Below are positions 59,338-64,000 of a DNA stretch of 64,000 nt, one piece after another. The position numbers and the translations under genes are program-made. Position 1 is the stretch's first letter. Each line of letters starts with the position of its first letter. Origin of the DNA: Citrobacter sp. MGH106 (GTDB lineage Bacteria > Pseudomonadota > Gammaproteobacteria > Enterobacterales > Enterobacteriaceae). Under the pieces are notes generated by a model. The model saw only the letters and a list, made by a program, of their open reading frames with translations. It did no database searches and was not told the origin of the DNA. The DNA lies in the NCBI RefSeq assembly GCF_001037495.1, contig NZ_KQ089822.1:2995938-3059937 (forward strand), read 5' to 3'.

Positions 59338-62139
59338 TTAATCGACGTTCAGCGCGTCATTGACCAGATCTTGTTGCTGTTTCTGGTGAACGGACATATA
59401 TCCTACTGCCGGAGAGGCAGAGGCCGGGCGACCTGCATAACGCAGAGCAGACCCAAATGGAATCACTTCACGGAAATGATGCTGGCTGCAGTACCATGCG
59501 CCCTGGTTGAGCGGCTCTTCCTGGCACCAGACAAAATCATGCACATGAGCAAAAGGTTTCAGCGCTTCCTGTACCGCTTTATGCGGGAACGGATAGAGCT
59601 GTTCGATACGTACAATGGCGACATCTTTTTGGTTGTTCTTGCGGCGCTGCTCCAGCAGGTCGTAATAAACCTTACCAGAACACATCACGACGCGCTTCAC
59701 GGCTTGCGGATCAAGTTCATCTATCTCGCCGATGGCTGGCAGGAACGTACCATTAGCCAGTTCGTCGAGCGTAGACACTGCCAGCGGATGACGCAGCAAT
59801 GACTTCGGCGACATCACCACCAGCGGACGACGCATACCGCGCAGCGCCTGACGACGCAGCATGTGGTAAACCTGTGCTGGGGTAGACGGAACGCACACCT
59901 GCATGTTTTGCTCAGCGCAAAGTTGCAGATAACGCTCAAGACGTGCGGAAGAGTGCTCTGGTCCCTGCCCTTCGTAGCCGTGTGGCAGCAGCATCACCAG
60001 GCCACACATACGACCCCATTTCTGCTCACCAGAGGAGATGAACTGGTCGATAACAACCTGCGCACCGTTGGCAAAGTCACCAAACTGCGCTTCCCAGATA
60101 GTCAGCGTGCGCGGCTCTGCTGTGGCATAACCATATTCGAATGCCAGTACCGCTTCTTCAGACAGCACGGAGTCCCAAACGCGGAATGTGCCCTGACCGT
60201 TATGCACATGCTGCAGTGGCGTGTAGGTAGAACCGTTTGCCTGGTTGTGAATAACTGCATGGCGGTGGAAGAAGGTACCGCGACCTGAGTCTTCACCAGA
60301 CAGTCGTACCGGAATGCCCTCGTCAACCAACGTTGCGTAAGCCAGGTTCTCAGCACCACCCCAGTCGAACAGCTTCTCGCCTGCTGCCATCGCCTGACGG
60401 TCGCCGTAAATCTTGGCAACGCGCGACTGCATGTCAACCGCTTCTGGTACAGTACTGATGCGTTTTGCCAGTTCCTGCAAACGCTTCATTTCAACCTTGC
60501 TCGGGTAGTTTTCATCCCATTCATGGTTGAGGTACGGCGACCAGGTGAAGGAGTGCATGTTCATTGGACGCCACTCTTTCACTACGCATTCGCCGGCATC
60601 CAGCGCGTCACGATAGAGGTTGACCATTTCGGTGGCGTCTTCCAGCGTTGCGACTTTATCGGCTTCCAGCTTATCAGCGTAGATTTTGCGCGGAGTCGGA
60701 TGCTTTTTGATTTTCTGATACATCAGCGGCTGGGTCGCACTCGGCTCGTCGGCTTCGTTATGGCCATGACGGCGGTAGCACACCAGATCGATGAAGACAT
60801 CACGTTTAAAGGTATTACGGAAATCCAGAGCCAAACGGGTCACGAAAGCGACGGCTTCCGGATCATCCGCATTGACGTGGAAAATAGGCGCCTGGACCAT
60901 CTTACCGATATCAGTGCAATACGGCGTAGAGCGTGCATCCAGTGGGTTAGACGTTGTAAAGCCGACCTGGTTATTGATAACGATGCGAACGGTACCGCCC
61001 ACTTCGTAACCACGCGCTTTCGACATGTTCAGGGTTTCCTGAACTACGCCCTGTCCGGTCACTGCGGCGTCACCGTGAATGGTGATCGGCAACACTTTAT
61101 TGCTGCTCGGCTCGTCCAGTCTGTCCAGACGCGCGCGAACGGAACCGATAACCACCGGGCTGACGATTTCCAGATGCGACGGGTTAAACGCCAGCGCCAG
61201 GTGAACCAGACCGCCTTCGGTTTCGATATCAGATGAGAAGCCCATGTGGTACTTCACATCACCCGTACCGAGGTGTTCTTTATGTTTGCCTGCAAATTCG
61301 TCGAACAGATCCTGTGGTTTTTTACCTAGCACGTTGACCAGCACGTTCAGACGGCCACGGTGCGCCATGCCCAGAACCACTTCGCGCGTGCCGCTGTTAC
61401 CGGCATGGCGAATCATCTCTTTAAGCATCGGAATTAACGCATCGCCGCCTTCCAGCGAGAAGCGTTTTGCACCCGGGAACTTCGCGCCCAGATAGCGTTC
61501 CAGGCCTTCTGCTGCGGTCAGTTCGCTGAGAAAACGTTTCTTCTCTTCGCTGCTGAATGCGGCACGACCAGATTCGATACGCTGCTGAAGCCAGCGTTTT
61601 TCTTCGGTACTGGTGATGTGCATATACTCGGCGCCAATAGGGCCGCAGTAGGTTTGTTTCAGCGCCTCAACCAGGTCGCTCAGCTTCATGGTGTCTTTGC
61701 CGCCGGCAAAAGAACCTACGTTAAAGCTTTCCTGGAAATCAGCATCAGTCAGATCGTGGAAAGTTGGATCCAGATCGGCCACATTCTCTTGCTGCCACAG
61801 TCCCAGCGGATCGAGATTCGCATGCTGATGACCACGGAAACGATATGCGTTGATGAGCTGCAGGACTTTAACCTGCTTCACATTGGCATCAGGGTCGGAG
61901 ATAGAAGAAGAATAACGTGGGGTAACCAACGCCTGTCGACGGAAATAATCACGTGTTTTTGAGTGGAGTTGATCCGGTTTGACTCCGGTACCAGGTAACT
62001 GCTGGAACGTCGAACGCCAGTTAGCATCTACCGAGTCAGGGTCGGTTAAGAAGTCTTCATAGAGCTGTTCTATCCAGCTCTGGTTTGAACCAGAGAGGTA
62101 AGAAGAGTCCAACCAGGCTTTCAAAGCGCTGTTCTGCAT
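59338..62139 (-). CDS. sucA: 2-oxoglutarate dehydrogenase E1
   Basis: A 933-residue thiamine-diphosphate enzyme that decarboxylates 2-oxoglutarate and hands the succinyl group to SucB. ThDP/Mg binding includes GDAAVTGQGVVQE and VIDLVCYRRHGHNEADEPS-like FIDLVCYRRHGHNEADEP; the N-terminus MQNSALKAWLDSSYLSG matches E. coli. The length equals the E. coli protein. Confidence 0.97.
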   Translation of the reverse strand: MQNSALKAWLDSSYLSGSNQSWIEQLYEDFLTDPDSVDANWRSTFQQLPGTGVKPDQLHSKTRDYFRRQALVTPRYSSSISDPDANVKQVKVLQLINAYRFRGHQHANLDPLGLWQQENVADLDPTFHDLTDADFQESFNVGSFAGGKDTMKLSDLVEALKQTYCGPIGAEYMHITSTEEKRWLQQRIESGRAAFSSEEKKRFLSELTAAEGLERYLGAKFPGAKRFSLEGGDALIPMLKEMIRHAGNSGTREVVLGMAHRGRLNVLVNVLGKKPQDLFDEFAGKHKEHLGTGDVKYHMGFSSDIETEGGLVHLALAFNPSHLEIVSPVVIGSVRARLDRLDEPSSNKVLPITIHGDAAVTGQGVVQETLNMSKARGYEVGGTVRIVINNQVGFTTSNPLDARSTPYCTDIGKMVQAPIFHVNADDPEAVAFVTRLALDFRNTFKRDVFIDLVCYRRHGHNEADEPSATQPLMYQKIKKHPTPRKIYADKLEADKVATLEDATEMVNLYRDALDAGECVVKEWRPMNMHSFTWSPYLNHEWDENYPSKVEMKRLQELAKRISTVPEAVDMQSRVAKIYGDRQAMAAGEKLFDWGGAENLAYATLVDEGIPVRLSGEDSGRGTFFHRHAVIHNQANGSTYTPLQHVHNGQGTFRVWDSVLSEEAVLAFEYGYATAEPRTLTIWEAQFGDFANGAQVVIDQFISSGEQKWGRMCGLVMLLPHGYEGQGPEHSSARLERYLQLCAEQNMQVCVPSTPAQVYHMLRRQALRGMRRPLVVMSPKSLLRHPLAVSTLDELANGTFLPAIGEIDELDPQAVKRVVMCSGKVYYDLLEQRRKNNQKDVAIVRIEQLYPFPHKAVQEALKPFAHVHDFVWCQEEPLNQGAWYCSQHHFREVIPFGSALRYAGRPASASPAVGYMSVHQKQQQDLVNDALNVD

Positions 62140-62454
62140 CGTGATCCCTTAAGCATCTATATGCTTATTTCGCCGTGGATACTACCACGCACACCGCTGT
62201 GCGTGCCGGGGTTCACTTGCGAGCTCTTGTTTAATCTGGCTCGCGAAGGAACCTTTAAAAACTGTCTAATAATCTTCGTCGTTCAGACCGCGCCTTGTAT
62301 CGCGCCGAACGCCTCGATTATTGCTCTCTAATTCATGGCAGTTTTTAGAGGTTTCCTGCATATATCATGCCTGATGACGCTGTGCTTATCCGGCCTACAG
62401 TGACTCACCTGTAGGCCGGATAAGGCATTTATGCCGCCATCCGGCATCTGTTAC
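62140..62454. other. sucA-sdhB intergenic region
   Basis: 315 bp without a gene. It holds a REP pair (62369-62448) near sdhB and a stretch before sucA with no clear feature. E. coli has a weak suc promoter here and mostly reads through from sdh. Confidence 0.6.
62369..62448. repeat. BIME (paired REP units) between sdhB and sucA
   Basis: Two REP units in inverted arrangement: CTTATCCGGCCTACA and TGTAGGCCGGATAAG around GTGACTCACC, followed by GCCGCCATCCGGCAT. The outer bases are complementary, so a long hairpin can form in the sdh-suc transcript. Confidence 0.85.
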
Positions 62455-63171
62455 TTACGCACTACGTTTCAACAGCATCGACTTAATATGGCCGATGGCG
62501 CGCGTCGGGTTCAGCCCCTTAGGACATACGCTGACGCAGTTCATGATGCTATGGCAGCGGAATACGCTGAAAGCGTCACTTAAACCTTCGAGGCGGCTGT
62601 CGGTTTCGGTATCGCGACTGTCAATCAGGAAGCGATAGGCGGCCAGCAGTCCTGCCGGGCCAATAAACTTGTCCGGATTCCACCAGAATGACGGGCAGGA
62701 CGTTGAGCAGCATGCACACAAAATACATTCATACAGCCCATCGAGCTTCTCACGCTGCTCTGGCATTTGTAAATGCTCACGAGCAGGAGGATTTTTCCCA
62801 TTATTCAACAAGTAAGGCTTAATCTTCTCATACTGTGCGTAGAATTGTCCCATGTCTACCACCAAATCGCGTACGACCGGTAAACCTGGCAGCGGGCGAA
62901 TGACAATTTTCTTACCCGGCTGATTCAGCGCAGAAATAGGAGTGATACACGCCAGCCCATTTTTGCCGTTCATATTCAGACCATCAGAACCGCACACCCC
63001 TTCACGGCAGGAGCGACGAAACGACAGTGACGGATCTTTTTCTTTCAGCTGCATCAATGCATCCAGCAGCATCATGTCGCGCCCTTCTTCCGCTTCCAGG
63101 GTGTAATCCTGCATACGCGGAGCATCATCGATATCCGGGTTATAGCGATAAATCGAAAACTCGAGTTTCAT
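62455..63171 (-). CDS. sdhB: Succinate dehydrogenase iron-sulfur subunit
   Basis: A 238-residue subunit carrying three clusters. The 2Fe-2S ligands are in CREGVCGSDGLNMNGKNGLAC without its last part, the 4Fe-4S ligands in CILCACCSTSCPSFWW and the 3Fe-4S ligands in CHSIMNCVSVCPKG. It starts 15 bp after sdhA. It passes electrons from SdhA to the quinone site. Confidence 0.97.
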   Translation of the reverse strand: MKLEFSIYRYNPDIDDAPRMQDYTLEAEEGRDMMLLDALMQLKEKDPSLSFRRSCREGVCGSDGLNMNGKNGLACITPISALNQPGKKIVIRPLPGLPVVRDLVVDMGQFYAQYEKIKPYLLNNGKNPPAREHLQMPEQREKLDGLYECILCACCSTSCPSFWWNPDKFIGPAGLLAAYRFLIDSRDTETDSRLEGLSDAFSVFRCHSIMNCVSVCPKGLNPTRAIGHIKSMLLKRSA

Positions 63172-63186
63172 TGTCCTGTCTCCGCA

Positions 63187-64000
63187 TTAATAAGTACGAA
63201 TCTTCGGCGGGAATGCCGGGCGCAGTTTCGGTTCCATATTGACCTGACGTCGAGTCATGGATTCCGATTCTGGCAGGTACAGGGAATGGCACAGCCAGTT
63301 TTCATCATCACGTTCCGGATAGTCGAAGCGGCTATGCGCGCCGCGGCTTTCGGTACGGAAGTTGGCGGACACCGCCGTGGCGTACGCGGTTTCCATCAGG
63401 TTATCCAGCTCCAGACACTCAACGCGCTGGGTGTTGAACTCGCTGGACGTATCATCCAGACGGGCGTTTTTCAGACGCTCGCGAATTGCTTTCAACTCTT
63501 CAAGCCCCTTCGCCATCGCATCACCTTCGCGGAAGACCGAGAAGTTATGCTGCATACATTCTTGCAGCGCTTTGCGAATAACTACCGGATCTTCGCCGTC
63601 GCGGTTACCGTTCCAGCGGTTCAGACGGGCCAGAGAAGCATCGATCTCTTCTTCGGTCGCATCCAGCAGATCACCCTGCTCAGTGATAGATTCCTGCAGA
63701 TGCAGGCCAACCGCACGACCGAATACCACCAGGTCCAGCAGCGAGTTGCCGCCCAGACGGTTAGCACCGTGGACCGATACGCAGGCGATTTCGCCAACCG
63801 CAAACAGCCCAGGAATCACCACATCTTCACCCTGCTCATTCACAGTCAGCGCCTGGCCGGTCACTTTGGTCGGAATACCGCCCATCATGTAGTGGCAGGT
63901 AGGGATTACCGGAATCGGCTCTTTCACCGGATCAACGTGGGCAAAGGTGCGGGACAGTTCCAGAATACCCGGCAGACGGGATTCCAGCACTTCTTTACCC
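63187..64000 (-). CDS. sdhA: Succinate dehydrogenase flavoprotein (C-terminal part only)
   Basis: About 270 C-terminal residues are present; the rest lies beyond the right edge. Visible active-site and FAD blocks are [34 protein letters not shown] with the catalytic Arg region nearby, and the C-terminal [18 protein letters not shown]. The frame is open to base 64000. Confidence 0.96.
   Translation of the reverse strand, partial: GKEVLESRLPGILELSRTFAHVDPVKEPIPVIPTCHYMMGGIPTKVTGQALTVNEQGEDVVIPGLFAVGEIACVSVHGANRLGGNSLLDLVVFGRAVGLHLQESITEQGDLLDATEEEIDASLARLNRWNGNRDGEDPVVIRKALQECMQHNFSVFREGDAMAKGLEELKAIRERLKNARLDDTSSEFNTQRVECLELDNLMETAYATAVSANFRTESRGAHSRFDYPERDDENWLCHSLYLPESESMTRRQVNMEPKLRPAFPPKIRTY

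Overview
The window is chromosomal DNA of an enterobacterium, most likely a Citrobacter. Gene order and protein lengths follow the Escherichia coli backbone from ybhC through gal, tol-pal and cyd to suc-sdh. Inside that backbone sits a glutamate mutase / 3-methylaspartase island whose 413-residue methylaspartate ammonia-lyase keeps the length and the catalytic His194/Lys331 positions of the Citrobacter amalonaticus enzyme. The genus is inferred from remembered sequences, not from a search.

Layout: 1-6.9 kb, the ybhC 3' end and the ybhHIJ/ybhD cluster (PrpF-like isomerase, DASS anion carrier, aconitase-like hydratase, LysR regulator). 7-14.3 kb, pgl, ybhA, molybdate uptake (modABC), the AcrB partner acrZ, and modE-modF. 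14.5-19.8 kb, galETKM with its CRP/GalR control region, then Fur-type-box gpmA. 19.9-24.9 kb, a four-gene siderophore uptake operon (TonB receptor, binding protein, permease, ATPase) inserted between gpmA and aroG. 25-29.7 kb, aroG with a perfect TyrR box, ybgS, zitB, pnuC and nadA with a NadR box. 29.8-30.7 kb, a tRNA operon with four Lys and one Val genes plus two truncated tRNA ends and an 80-bp direct repeat. 30.8-40 kb, ybgC-tolQRAB-pal-cpoB and cydABX-ybgE. 40-41.2 kb, a long AT-rich divergent control region with a perfect FNR box. 41.2-55.6 kb, the island. 55.8-64 kb, sucABCD with the sRNA SdhX in its 3' UTR, sdhB and the 3' part of sdhA.

The island reads as one catabolic system. An exported glutaminase makes glutamate outside the cytoplasm and a DAACS symporter imports it. 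B12-dependent glutamate mutase (GlmS/GlmE, with reactivase GlmL) makes 3-methylaspartate, methylaspartate ammonia-lyase gives mesaconate plus ammonia, and a class I fumarase-type mesaconase gives citramalate. A corrinoid adenosyltransferase and an extra uroporphyrinogen-III methyltransferase support the cofactor. LysR and PocR-like regulators flank them. A conserved AtuA-like/DUF4387 pair in the same operon has no assigned step, and no citramalate lyase is present here.

The most unusual structural observation is that three ERIC repeats all place the same end, carrying a Shine-Dalgarno-like motif plus ATG, at a gene start. They supply the start codons of ybgC and ybgE and a 15-codon upstream reading frame overlapping the mesaconase start.
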